Assembly (NCBI RefSeq): GCF_023744375.2
Contig: NZ_CP146284.1
Coordinates: forward strand, 620,001 to 684,000
Length of the DNA: 64,000 bases
Direction of reading: 5' to 3'
Source: Parabacteroides sp. AD58
GTDB taxonomy: Bacteria > Bacteroidota > Bacteroidia > Bacteroidales > Tannerellaceae
In this document: positions 8,965-16,721 of the stretch, one piece after another
Numbering within the stretch: position 1 is the first letter of the stretch
Layout: each line of letters starts with the position of its first letter
Notes under the pieces: model-generated
What the model saw: only the letters and a program-made list of their open reading frames with translations
Database searches by the model: none
Told to the model about the DNA's origin: nothing
Position numbers and translations under genes: made by a program

Positions 8965-9111
8965 TCACGAAATCCCAAAAAACCGCTCAAAGAATGCAGA
9001 GAGTTTTCCGATAACTGTTGCTTTCTTCTTTTCTCGGCCACCGCCGAAACGGGAAACGGGCGGCAAGATTTTATCCAAGTCGGTGCCGGTTGTTCGGAAA
9101 TGCTCGTTACT
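8965..9111 (-). pseudogene. Probable C-terminal scrap of a type I restriction HsdR subunit
   Basis: The frame ends with GTDLDKILPPVSRFGGG, then a short basic segment and KLSAFFERFFGIS before the stop at 8965. From memory, this 'T-D-LLPPVSRFGGG ... KK-TVI-KL-FFEK-FG' tail is the extreme C-terminus of one group of HsdR endonuclease subunits. Nothing upstream encodes the helicase or nuclease domains, so only a tail of about 45 residues survives. It suggests that a type I restriction locus once stood in this slot. The family call rests on memory and should be treated as moderate. Confidence 0.42.
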
Positions 9112-9196
9112 GTAAGATATTATTTGTATGATAGCTATCATCTTATTTAAATTCAAGCTATTGATATACAACCCAAAGAATTCCTGGCTTGCAGTT

Positions 9197-11566
9197 TTAT
9201 TTTACCTCTGCTTGCAAAATACCTATAAATTCTCCGACAATTCTAAATTCGTCTGCATTTTCTTCATCGATGATGATCGGAGAATAGTCTGGATTTTTAG
9301 GATGCAGAACAATTTCCTCGTGACTCCAGTTTCCTTGCGCATCATAAGTTTTTTTACTGGTATACGTCTTAATAGAATAACTGCCTGTATAATCCGGATC
9401 ATAATAGTTGTGGTGTTCCGCAAGGACAATCTTTCCTTGTCGGCTACCTGCCGGATTAGCTCTAAAGACGCAATAATCACCATCATGAATTAGTGGCTCC
9501 ATGGAATGTCCTACTGCTTGCACGATAAACATATTACGGTTAAGTTTTCCCATTCCTTCCACTTTCATCCAGCCGCTTTCTTCAACCATTTCACCTTCTC
9601 CGAAATAACCACAGGCTGCCCGAATTGAATATAAGGGTAAAAAGTCGATGTATTTAACTTCGTCATTGACTTCAGGTTCAATTCGTATTTCAGGAACTGG
9701 CGCTTGTTGCGGCTCGAGTTGGGCTGCAAGATATTCTGCCAGCGGCTTGTCGCAGCAATAAACGTAACAGCCTTTCATTCCTCGTGTGAGCAATGTCCGG
9801 TATGTGTTTTTTATAATCTCATCAGCATCCTGCAAGGCTTTGTCCTTGTTTTTGGCGATAAGAGACTTGAATCCTTTTACTGACTGATCATTGCCAGAGC
9901 GTTTAGTAACATCCGTAACGATTTGTCCGTTTTCATAACGCATATCCGGTCCGATAATTACACCCACATAATCTAATTCCAGACCTTGGCATGTATGTAT
10001 ACAGCCTATTTCTTCGATAGAATTATTTCCTATGATCCATAGATTTTTGTCGGTATTCAGATTCCAGCGCTTTTTGAAATTGAACTTCGGTATGATGATA
10101 TCGTAATCATTGGGATCTTTTTTACTATTCCAATCCCAGCAATAGCCGGCAACAACACGCGCTTTATTGTTGATTTTATTCTTTTCCTTAATCGTCTCAA
10201 AAAGCTGGTTAGGATCAGAAAATATGCGGAAGTCATAATCATCAGCCGCTAATCGGATGTTGGCTGTTTCTTTGATTTGTAACGTATTGTCGAGCCAGCT
10301 TAAATAGCCGTCTGAACCGTTGCATCGGAATTGAGAACTTAACTTGGCTGTGTGTACAACAGCACCACACGATTCTGCGAATCTTTGAATGGCAGCTTTC
10401 GATCCTATATCTTTAATATGAACCCTTTGACGATCATCAATGAAGAAAACAGAAAAACGGGAAGCTTGTATAATTTCAATAATCTGGTTTTCACCTAAAT
10501 TACTGTACAGACCGCTTTTCATGTTCAGTCTGTGAGCCTCGTCAACAATCAGCGCTCCAAAGGTATCTGGTGGCGTTTCGATGAAACTGCCACTTCCCAC
10601 AAACAAGTTATTGATGTAACTTTTCTTGAAACTCCCTGATAGTTTGGCGGTGTAAACATCTCGCGGGGCAGCATTCTTGGATACATATTGGGCAACGGCT
10701 CCCTCTTTGGTCAATTCAACCAGAAGATTGACGGCAACGACACTTTTCCCTGTGCCAGGACCACCTTCTACAATGAAAACTTGTTTGCGGCCTTTTGCCG
10801 CTTCGCGAGCCAGACTTAATGCGGTTTCGTATACGACCTTTTGATCATCCAGCAATACGAATTCTCTATTCCCATGAAGCATAGAACTTAATGCGTCAGC
10901 CAATTGCTTAGACGGACGTAGTTTCCCTTTATCAATCAGCCACACGATATCTTCTTTCGAACCATATCTGATGTGCTGCTTGATAAATTCCTGTAATTTC
11001 CCTGCATCCGACTTTAGAAAGAGTGGTGCTTTCGTAATATATTCTGCATAACAATCATTGGAAATGATATGATCTTCCTGATAGTTATGTAAAAAGGCAC
11101 AAGGGAAAAGCTGAATGCCTTGCTCACGTACGGTTTCGTTATAGTTTTGAAGCATGTAAGCATACGACCAGGCCTGATAAGAAGGATGTGCTGTTTCACT
11201 TTCGCCGTGTTGGAAACGTGTCTGTATGATGCCGGATTTCTGAGAAAGTTTGGCTTGTTCCCATTGCTTTAATTCAATAATGATCATGTTGGAATGTTGA
11301 TTCTCGTCCGCTCCGGAAATGATAAAGTCAATTCGCTTGGAAGTAAGCGGTATCTGATACTCGATGGCAATTGTCGAAGTATCAGGAATATCTGGTGTGT
11401 CGATAACTTTATACATATGCATCATGGAGTTTTTCCATGATGATTTTTCATTGGGCGAAGTATGCCTTCCCAAATGAAGTAAAAAAGCATGATCGATGTC
11501 ATCCGCAATGGTATTATTGAAGACATCTTTAATGAATCCTTTCTTACTGGCGTGGTATACGATCAT
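9197..11566 (-). CDS. Nuclease-DUF2075 helicase-S24 peptidase fusion
   Basis: A 789-residue cytoplasmic protein with three parts. Residues about 60-110 hold a PD-(D/E)XK-like pattern (RIDFIISG with Asp80; IIIELKQW with Glu98 and Lys100). Residues about 260-640 form a DUF2075 (Schlafen-type) SF1 helicase core: Walker A EGGPGTGKS near 267-275, LIVDEAHRL near 339-347, FIDDRQR, and IHTCQGLELDYVGVI as motif V. Residues about 645-789 are a LexA/UmuD-like S24 domain with VGHSMEPLIHDGDY (Ser688), YSIKTYT (Lys733) and LHPKNPDYSPI. AACGYFG places Cys652-Gly653 exactly 36 residues before Ser688, the same spacing as the UmuD cleavage site. It overlaps the MazG gene by 4 bp. A RecA-stimulated self-cleaving defence effector is the inference; no HTH is present, so it is not a plain repressor. 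Confidence 0.85.
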   Translation of the reverse strand: MIVYHASKKGFIKDVFNNTIADDIDHAFLLHLGRHTSPNEKSSWKNSMMHMYKVIDTPDIPDTSTIAIEYQIPLTSKRIDFIISGADENQHSNMIIIELKQWEQAKLSQKSGIIQTRFQHGESETAHPSYQAWSYAYMLQNYNETVREQGIQLFPCAFLHNYQEDHIISNDCYAEYITKAPLFLKSDAGKLQEFIKQHIRYGSKEDIVWLIDKGKLRPSKQLADALSSMLHGNREFVLLDDQKVVYETALSLAREAAKGRKQVFIVEGGPGTGKSVVAVNLLVELTKEGAVAQYVSKNAAPRDVYTAKLSGSFKKSYINNLFVGSGSFIETPPDTFGALIVDEAHRLNMKSGLYSNLGENQIIEIIQASRFSVFFIDDRQRVHIKDIGSKAAIQRFAESCGAVVHTAKLSSQFRCNGSDGYLSWLDNTLQIKETANIRLAADDYDFRIFSDPNQLFETIKEKNKINNKARVVAGYCWDWNSKKDPNDYDIIIPKFNFKKRWNLNTDKNLWIIGNNSIEEIGCIHTCQGLELDYVGVIIGPDMRYENGQIVTDVTKRSGNDQSVKGFKSLIAKNKDKALQDADEIIKNTYRTLLTRGMKGCYVYCCDKPLAEYLAAQLEPQQAPVPEIRIEPEVNDEVKYIDFLPLYSIRAACGYFGEGEMVEESGWMKVEGMGKLNRNMFIVQAVGHSMEPLIHDGDYCVFRANPAGSRQGKIVLAEHHNYYDPDYTGSYSIKTYTSKKTYDAQGNWSHEEIVLHPKNPDYSPIIIDEENADEFRIVGEFIGILQAEVK

Positions 11567-11904
11567 AATTCAGTGTATTTTTTTGCGTTGCCTTTGGATT
11601 TGTCAACAGGATATTTTTCCGCGTTTTTAGCTAATTTCGATAATATGATTTCTTTGATGTCTAAATTGTATTTGTCGGCAATCAAGAATGCATAATTCAG
11701 AATATCAGCTAATTCTTCCTTAACCTTATCAATATTTACATCTTCCGGTTGCTTCCATAGAAAAGCCTCGTTTAACTCTGAAGCCTCAATGGATAAAGCC
11801 AAAGCCAAATCTTTTCCGTTATGAAACTGATCCCAGTCTCTGTCATGGGTAAACTGTACGATCTGTTCCATAATTTCTTTTATATCTGATTTTTGTGACA
11901 TCAT
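11563..11904 (-). CDS. MazG-like nucleotide pyrophosphohydrolase
   Basis: A 113-residue all-alpha NTP pyrophosphohydrolase. The magnesium-binding signature is complete: E40-x-x-E43 in SIEASELNEAF and E64-x-x-D67 in EELADILNY. The length fits single-domain MazG-like or dCTP-pyrophosphatase-type proteins, which hydrolyse (d)NTPs to monophosphates. Two adjacent ATGs (11904 and 11901) are possible. The gene is first in a two-gene operon; its stop overlaps the start of the helicase-S24 fusion by 4 bp, implying coupled translation and a shared task, plausibly nucleotide-pool control during phage infection or damage. The substrate is not determined. Confidence 0.88.
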   Translation of the reverse strand: MMSQKSDIKEIMEQIVQFTHDRDWDQFHNGKDLALALSIEASELNEAFLWKQPEDVNIDKVKEELADILNYAFLIADKYNLDIKEIILSKLAKNAEKYPVDKSKGNAKKYTEL

Positions 11905-11930
11905 TCTATATCTCTTTTTGTGAATCTACA

Positions 11931-11961
11931 CAAAGATAGGTTGACTTTATTGAATTTCAAA
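11931..11961 (-). promoter_or_regulatory. Promoter of the mazG-helicase operon
   Basis: On the minus strand TTTG (11958-11961), 19 nt, then TATCTTTG (11931-11938). Spacing and both boxes match the Bacteroidales consensus exactly. The leader to the ATG at 11904 is about 25 nt. No LexA-like dyad is evident over it. Confidence 0.75.
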
Positions 11962-12191
11962 ACCGGTAAGGAAATAAACTTTTGTGCATATATGTATTTA
12001 CATTGGTTTATTTTGTTATCCGCCAGTTCTCCCAATACCGCCAGTAGGAGGCGCAGCAGCGCTGCGCCTCTACAGTCATGTTCTATCATTAATTTTCAAT
12101 TGTCCATTTTCAATTGCATCACGCCTCTACAGTCATTTTCATTATCGCTGTTTATAGGCATTCATCTCATGCTGAGTGCCTTTTGCCAATT
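11962..12191. other. Intergenic stretch with repeats between mazG operon and phage-like block
   Basis: No credible gene. It holds the REP-like palindrome at 12048-12070, a short run of the attgaaa-type heptamers (about 12090-12116) and a half palindrome (acgcctctacag, 12120-12131). A small minus-strand reading at 11901-12089 would run through the promoter and the palindrome and is not supported. Confidence 0.6.
12048..12070. repeat. REP-like palindrome
   Basis: Palindrome with arms gaggcgcag and ctgcgcctc around a 5-nt centre, followed by tacagtcat. It is the same family as at 7435-7457. It lies next to attgaaa-type heptamers, as do the copies near 19.4 kb. Confidence 0.75.
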
Positions 12192-12223
12192 CTACCATTT
12201 TGCTGACGTTAGCAAAATGGTAG
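12192..12223. terminator. Perfect 13-bp hairpin (possible terminator)
   Basis: Arms ctaccattttgct and agcaaaatggtag match perfectly around a 6-nt loop (gacgtt). It lies 8 bp beyond the 3' end of the minus-strand gene at 12231. That position fits a terminator or RNA-stabilising hairpin, although no clear U-run follows. Confidence 0.45.
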
Positions 12224-12230
12224 GCAATTC

Positions 12231-12926
12231 TCATCCTTCAAACGGCAGGCGCACCAATGAATTGAAATACTGTTTCAATAGCCATTCCTGGGCTTTGAGT
12301 TTGATCATGGCCTGGCGGTAATCTTCGCTGACGTGCAGGTTGTTTTGTGGCCGCCAACGGGAAAACTGCGCCATCGCACTGAGCTTTTCTTCCAGGCTGT
12401 TGCGGATAAAACCGCGGCTTTGCAGTTCTTGATACAAGATGCTGGCAAATGGGATTTCCAAGTCCGGGCGGCTCTTGTATTCGTGAAACCGCTTGATGAT
12501 CAGTCGGTTCATGCTCTGCTCGTTGTATTCGCGGCTCACCGCCGGCAAGGCTTTGACTTCTTTTTCCTGCTCCATCTGCTTGATCATCTGATAGCGCAAG
12601 TCGCTGGTTTTGTAGGCTTTCAGCCATTTGCAAAATGTGCGCAGATTGACGCCTGTATAATCGCCGTACTCGCCTTTGGCGCCCAGTTCGAAACAGATAA
12701 CGATTTCGCCACGATGCAAATACGGATATGATTCTCTTAAATCCGAACAAAGTTTAGCTGCCAATACACTAATATCCTTTTCATCGTAGGTCAGGTAACC
12801 GACTATGATGTAACATTGTATAATCTGAGCACTTGCAAAGTCTGTTAGATCTTTGGGCATAATATCAGTAATGCGGGGCGTTTGAAACGCCATCCGCATC
12901 TTGTTGGTAAATATATCTAAATTCAT
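12231..12926 (-). CDS. Phage-like replication-associated protein (DUF6633-like)
   Basis: A 231-residue cytoplasmic protein, last gene of a minus-strand phage-like block. The central block GEIVICFELGAKGEYGDYTG followed by LRTFCKWLKAY is a motif I associate with Bacteroidales phage and island proteins that accompany replication initiators. The C-terminal third is rich in charged helices. Its start overlaps the stop of the DUF4373 gene by 4 bp, supporting a joint role in replication. The DUF assignment is from memory; no catalytic motif is visible. A hairpin follows the stop. Confidence 0.6.
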   Translation of the reverse strand: MNLDIFTNKMRMAFQTPRITDIMPKDLTDFASAQIIQCYIIVGYLTYDEKDISVLAAKLCSDLRESYPYLHRGEIVICFELGAKGEYGDYTGVNLRTFCKWLKAYKTSDLRYQMIKQMEQEKEVKALPAVSREYNEQSMNRLIIKRFHEYKSRPDLEIPFASILYQELQSRGFIRNSLEEKLSAMAQFSRWRPQNNLHVSEDYRQAMIKLKAQEWLLKQYFNSLVRLPFEG

Positions 12927-13885
12927 AACGGGTTTTGTTGCATTAATTGATAAGCCATTTCAGAAGCACGTTCGGCAACAGCCATCGCTTCTTCTATTTT
13001 GGATGTTTTTTGTGTTGTTCGCGGCGCGGAACATTTGTTTTCTATCATAGCAGCTTTTGCGCCGGTCAGGATTTGCAAATCGGTTTCCCAATTGTTATAT
13101 CGCCACCAGCCAAAAAGTCCGGACTGGTAATCTTTTTTTGTCTGAATAGTATTTTCGCTGGATCGCAAAATAACGTAATCATCGAAGCATTTCATAATTT
13201 GATAAGCGTTATTGAGTATCAAAATACCTTTTCCGCTGTATCGAACCAGTGTAGCGCACCAATCTTCATCATTCAGCATTTCCATCTTCCACTGATCCCA
13301 TTCGGCTTTTAGTGATCGAATTTTTTCGCTCTCGCGCGCGATGTGTGTGTGATTATTTATACTTTCCTTTCCTTTACTTTTATCTACTTTACTTTTATCT
13401 ACTTTACTTTGTTGAAAATTGCATGCAATTTTTGGATTTTTGTCGACAGAATTGTCGTTCAAATGCTCTTTTGGGGTAGTTGAACTCGATATCATGTCTG
13501 CAATTAACAAATATTCAGGATTCGAGATTTTCTGTTTTTTCCGCCGAACAGTGGCTGAGAAGTAGCAATTTTGAATTTTTTCAGACGTCAAAATGTGATA
13601 CTCTTCATACATTTTTTTATTGAAAATATCTTCTTCTACCAACGAATTGACCAGATTCATTATGGTTGCATACGAATATTTAGTGTGGAAAGAGGCAGAG
13701 AATATTTTTCCTATCTTTTCGTTCCAATCCATATAATAACCGGATTTGTAAATCTGGGAAAACAGTTTAAGAACCACTGCGGTGGCTTCCAATCCGTAAT
13801 CGCTGATTATAATTGCTATTTTGTTGTTCTCAAAAAAGTTTACATCGAGAGGGAAATATTGTAATCCCTTTATAGCGAGTGCCAT
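12923..13885 (-). CDS. DUF4373 (Lin1244/Lin1753-like) replication-type protein
   Basis: A 320-residue protein whose first 90 residues (MALAIKGLQYFPLDVNFFENNKI..., DYGLEATAVVLKLFSQIY, YATIMNLVNSLVEEDIF) are a DUF4373/Lin1244-like winged-helix domain, common at the N-terminus of phage and plasmid replication initiators. A low-complexity linker holds five-residue repeats (KVDKS twice). The C-terminal part (WDQWKMEMLNDEDWCATLVRYSG) resembles the companion domain often found in these proteins. It ends with a 4-bp overlap with the next gene. It probably acts at a phage- or island-type origin. AT-rich repeats near 16.5 kb are candidate targets. Confidence 0.72.
   Translation of the reverse strand: MALAIKGLQYFPLDVNFFENNKIAIIISDYGLEATAVVLKLFSQIYKSGYYMDWNEKIGKIFSASFHTKYSYATIMNLVNSLVEEDIFNKKMYEEYHILTSEKIQNCYFSATVRRKKQKISNPEYLLIADMISSSTTPKEHLNDNSVDKNPKIACNFQQSKVDKSKVDKSKGKESINNHTHIARESEKIRSLKAEWDQWKMEMLNDEDWCATLVRYSGKGILILNNAYQIMKCFDDYVILRSSENTIQTKKDYQSGLFGWWRYNNWETDLQILTGAKAAMIENKCSAPRTTQKTSKIEEAMAVAERASEMAYQLMQQNPL
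13373..13410. repeat. 15-bp tandem repeat inside the DUF4373 gene
   Basis: Unit tttacttttatctac occurs twice plus a partial copy. Because 15 is a multiple of three it stays in frame and encodes KVDKS repeats in the linker. Copy-number change would lengthen or shorten the linker without breaking the gene. Confidence 0.85.
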
Positions 13886-13923
13886 GTTTTTTCTTTTTAT
13901 TATTGATTATTAATTGATTATAA

Positions 13924-14256
13924 TTACAAACTGACGGTAGTCAATTTCTTTCTGCAAGCTCTGACTATCTGCTGGATCGTCTTTACCCGCAATAATTCGG
14001 ACGGAATGGTGCGTATAACAAGCCAGCCGCAAGCGGCTGCCTCGTTATACTTTTCCATATCCCGCAAATAACCTTCCGGGCGGAAATGACGCCCGCCGTT
14101 CCAAACGCCGCCTTCCACTTCGATGGCTACGTGAGCTGCCGGTATGGCAAAGTCAAAACGCCATTCGCGCGTGGGGTGAAAACGGTATTCGCGCTTGGTT
14201 TCCAGACCTGTCAGGTTATAGATTTCCCGTTCAAGGGGTGAAAAGTTCTTCTCCAT
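13924..14256 (-). CDS. Small phage-type PD-(D/E)XK endonuclease
   Basis: A 110-residue protein. EYRFHPTREWRFDFAIPA, AIEVEGGVW, then GYLRDMEKYNEAAACGWLVIR gives the order D...E-x-E(G) followed by a tyrosine-bearing helix. That is the DUF559/VRR-NUC-like fold seen in small phage endonucleases and resolvases. Asp in 'RFDFA' and Glu in 'IEVEGG' would bind metal. It overlaps the preceding gene by 26 bp and lies in a run of island genes with a replication module, so a role in recombination or packaging-type processing is likely. Confidence 0.72.
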   Translation of the reverse strand: MEKNFSPLEREIYNLTGLETKREYRFHPTREWRFDFAIPAAHVAIEVEGGVWNGGRHFRPEGYLRDMEKYNEAAACGWLVIRTIPSELLRVKTIQQIVRACRKKLTTVSL

Positions 14257-14500
14257 CTATTAATAAATTAAAGGCTTCATCCGATGTATTACAGATGCTT
14301 ACGAAGAATGTACCCATGCGGTTATCGAACATGATCCATTTTTCAAGATAGGAGTCCCAGAAATAACCGAATTCCGTTTTTCGGGAATATTGGTAATCTC
14401 GTGAATTATGTTCACCGCTCACTAAGTTGAAGAAACAGCGGGCTGCCGCCGTTTCTATCAGACAACCGGGCAAAAGCCGGTCACGCACCTCGTCGTCCAT
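14231..14500 (-). CDS. Hypothetical 89-residue island protein
   Basis: Short soluble protein beginning MDDEVRDRLLPGCLIETAAARCFF and ending LLIDGEELFTP. No motif or membrane segment is recognised. The stop lies inside the downstream endonuclease gene (26-bp overlap) and the start directly abuts the stop of the 149-residue gene. Translational coupling therefore supports it as a real gene of the phage-like block. Confidence 0.55.
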   Translation of the reverse strand: MDDEVRDRLLPGCLIETAAARCFFNLVSGEHNSRDYQYSRKTEFGYFWDSYLEKWIMFDNRMGTFFVSICNTSDEAFNLLIDGEELFTP

Positions 14501-14950
14501 TTAATTCGCCTGTACCGTGATGAACGAATCCGATTCAAACCGCTTTCCTTTCGTGATATACAGCAAGGCTTCGCGTTCGCAGAATGACAAGTCTTCCATC
14601 AGACGCTCCAGCCACTCATACGAGTCTTTGCCGGTATTGACACGCACCGCCAGATTGATCGGACACGTGGTTTCCGTCCGGAAACCGGCATAGATATTGA
14701 TAATTTCCGAATTGCCGCTGGGCTGACGGTAGAAGCCGTCGACGCATAAACCGGGTATTTTACTATGGGTGAGTTGCTCTACATGGAAAAGCAAGTTTTG
14801 CATGGCAAGACCTAATTCTTCATGAATGGGCGCATCATTCATATAGGTGTTTTGAAAAGCATCATTATTTTCCGGGTTGTACTGATCTACCTTGACTTTC
14901 AATTTGTTATCACGTATTGAGATCAGCATGAATTTCTTCTCGGTATTCAT
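14501..14950 (-). CDS. Hypothetical 149-residue island protein
   Basis: Soluble, acidic protein starting MNTEKKFMLISIRDNK. No family is recognised. Features seen are an amphipathic N-terminal strand pair, a central GLCVDGFYRQPSG segment and a C-terminal SFITVQAN. It lies upstream of two tightly packed small genes and after a repeat-rich 560-bp gap, so it appears to be the first gene of a transcription unit running to 12231. The function is unknown. Confidence 0.6.
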   Translation of the reverse strand: MNTEKKFMLISIRDNKLKVKVDQYNPENNDAFQNTYMNDAPIHEELGLAMQNLLFHVEQLTHSKIPGLCVDGFYRQPSGNSEIINIYAGFRTETTCPINLAVRVNTGKDSYEWLERLMEDLSFCEREALLYITKGKRFESDSFITVQAN

Positions 14951-15018
14951 AATAATCTGATTTTTTAAGTTCTTAAAAGTTTTAATTTGTTTTTTATCCG
15001 TTTTTTTTACAAGATCGT

Positions 15019-15422
15019 ACTTGTACTTTTGGCTTGACCCAAAAGTACCAAAAGGTCAAGGCTCACACTGCGGAGGCTACGGTCTCGGTCGCTGCGCTAA
15101 AATCTCGGAAAACTCGCCTTCGGCTCAAACAGCCGAGATTTTTTAACGCTTCGCTCGGTCGACCGCTTCACGCCTCCTCCGTTAGGCCGCAACAATTGGC
15201 TATTGTCGATTATTCATTTCAATTCTCAATTATCAATCGTCAATTGAAGGACCGGCCTCGTTCTGGTGAGCGTTAAGCGTAGGAACGAAGTGGAGCGGCC
15301 GGAGCGTCGCTGTTTGAGCCGAAGGCGAGTTTGCGGCGCGCACAGCGTAACGAAGTGACGGAGTAGCTCAGCAGACGCAGCCTTGATTTTTTGGTACTTT
15401 TGCATCAAGGCAAAAGTACGTA
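15019..15422. repeat. Nested inverted-repeat element of about 400 bp
   Basis: Outer arms at 15019-15063 and 15378-15422 are imperfect inverse copies of a 'gtacttttg...caaaagtac...tcaaggc' motif, and each arm itself folds into a 10-bp stem hairpin (15023-15048, 15394-15419). Inner arms of 23 bp (15111-15133 and 15309-15331) are perfect inverse copies. A terminator-like stem (aaaatctcgg/ccgagatttt) lies at 15099-15142. A further partial copy of the arm lies at 15467-15482. No gene is inside. It looks like a small interspersed or MITE-like element. Confidence 0.7.
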
Positions 15423-15517
15423 CACGTTTGGGTTAAGCCAGAAAGAACATGCACGTTGGCATCAAAGCAAAAGTACGTACACAGTTTGGGGATCAAGCCA
15501 AAAAGAACGGGCAATCG

Positions 15518-16249
15518 TCAATTAAACGACGATGGCGTTTCTTGATATTCAACATATTGGCTATCAACAAAAACCCCTTTTTGCGCCTGCTGACGCGCGA
15601 AGGTGAGCGGGAGTTTGAAGAAACGCTCCATATCTTCCTGGGGTAAATACTGACCTTTCTGATCCCACCAGAATTTGAAGAGTTCGATAAAACCTAACGG
15701 ATCATTGGGAACGGGGAGTTTTTGCACCTGAATATCAGACAACTTACGTTCTTCTTCCAACAGCTTTTTACGGGCATTCAAACGGGCTTCTTCTTTCTTC
15801 TCGTCAGACACCTTCCGTTTGTCAATCCGCTTCAGCTGGCGTTCGTAATTCGTCTGCAACTGTTCTTTTACCTGTTTGTTCCGTTCCCATTCCTGGCGGA
15901 GCAATTCACGCAGACGGCTTTGGCAAACATGAGCAATCGAGCCCGGTTTAAGCGGATCGATCTCACTCTCAAGCGACGTAAATTTTTTCTGCAACGCCAG
16001 TAGCCTATCAGTATAAGGCTTTCTGAGCGAGCGCATCCGCACTACCTCATCTTTACACTCCTGCACAAATTCAGACAGCTCAACCGCAACTTCTTTCACG
16101 TCAGATTTGGTGCTCAAATTTACGCTATTCAAAATTTCCTCACCCCGTTTCTTTAGTTCGGCGTTTGTCGTAACAGACAGATTCAAGGCACTCTGTAAAT
16201 TTTCCATAGGTTGCAATGCCAAGGCATTGCTTTCTTTATTTGTTTTCAT
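15518..16249 (-). CDS. Coiled-coil island protein of unknown function
   Basis: A 243-residue soluble protein with a long predicted coiled coil through residues about 60-180 (many E, K, R and L in heptad-like order, e.g. LRKPYTDRLLALQKKF and LNARKKLLEEERKL). A C-terminal segment has LGFIELFKFWWDQKGQYLPQ. No enzyme motif is seen. The layout resembles phage proteins that act with recombination or replication genes, but that is weak inference. It lies upstream of the repeat element and the small island genes on the same strand, and has its own AT-rich upstream region. Confidence 0.6.
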   Translation of the reverse strand: MKTNKESNALALQPMENLQSALNLSVTTNAELKKRGEEILNSVNLSTKSDVKEVAVELSEFVQECKDEVVRMRSLRKPYTDRLLALQKKFTSLESEIDPLKPGSIAHVCQSRLRELLRQEWERNKQVKEQLQTNYERQLKRIDKRKVSDEKKEEARLNARKKLLEEERKLSDIQVQKLPVPNDPLGFIELFKFWWDQKGQYLPQEDMERFFKLPLTFARQQAQKGVFVDSQYVEYQETPSSFN

Positions 16250-16587
16250 CTTTATTACTTAAAATTGTTGCTAAAAACATTAATACAATCACTTTGTTTA
16301 TTCATGAATCAACATGACAAATGTAATTAATACTTTTCTTTTTAACAAATAAAATAGCATATTAATTAGCCATTTATTCATGTTTCATGGTATTTTAAGC
16401 CTAATATCGATTTATTTAGTTCATGTTTATTTGGTTAATTACCTATTTATATATTAAATAAAATAAGGTAAAGAAAGAAGAGGAAATATCCGGCGTCTTT
16501 TGATGATTTCCCGGCGTCTTTTAAGAAAAAGCCGGCGTCTTTTTGGGAAAAGGTCGGCAGGAAATCGGGGAGGAATCCCGCGGGATT
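16250..16587. other. AT-rich gap with three 12-bp direct repeats (iteron-like)
   Basis: No gene. The stretch 16260-16480 is very AT-rich. It is followed by three copies of ccggcgtctttt at 16490-16501, 16510-16521 and 16532-16543, spaced 20 and 22 bp, roughly two helical turns. The 10-bp array starts at 16588. Iterons beside an AT-rich block are the usual layout of a plasmid or phage origin. The nearby DUF4373 protein is the only candidate initiator. Confidence 0.55.
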
Positions 16588-16667
16588 TCATCCGCGTTCA
16601 TCCACATTGATCCCTTTTCATCCCCATTCGTCCACATTGATCCACACACATCCACACACATCCACAA
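16588..16667 (+). repeat. Array of eight 10-bp units (CATCCACATT type) upstream of the spanin-like gene
   Basis: Eight units with exact 10-bp period, e.g. catccacatt, gatccacaca, catccacaca. This is the inverse-orientation partner of the array at 7276-7355. Like that array, it ends 18 nt before a TAnnTTTG box (here 16686-16693). Several units contain ATCCACA, close to the DnaA box TTATCCACA. Confidence 0.85.
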
Positions 16668-16685
16668 TGCCAAAATCGGACGTTT

Positions 16686-16693
16686 TACCTTTG
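16686..16693 (+). promoter_or_regulatory. -7 promoter element of the spanin-like gene
   Basis: TACCTTTG, 28 nt before the ATG at 16722 and 18 nt after the end of the 10-bp array. No TTTG occurs at -33. The layout copies that of the HU-like promoter. Confidence 0.65.
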
Positions 16694-16721
16694 CATCAAA
16701 CAACAACAAATAATTAACAGC

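Noticed and set aside
11901..12089. 62-codon minus-strand frame upstream of mazG
   Set aside because: It runs through the mazG promoter and a REP-like palindrome.
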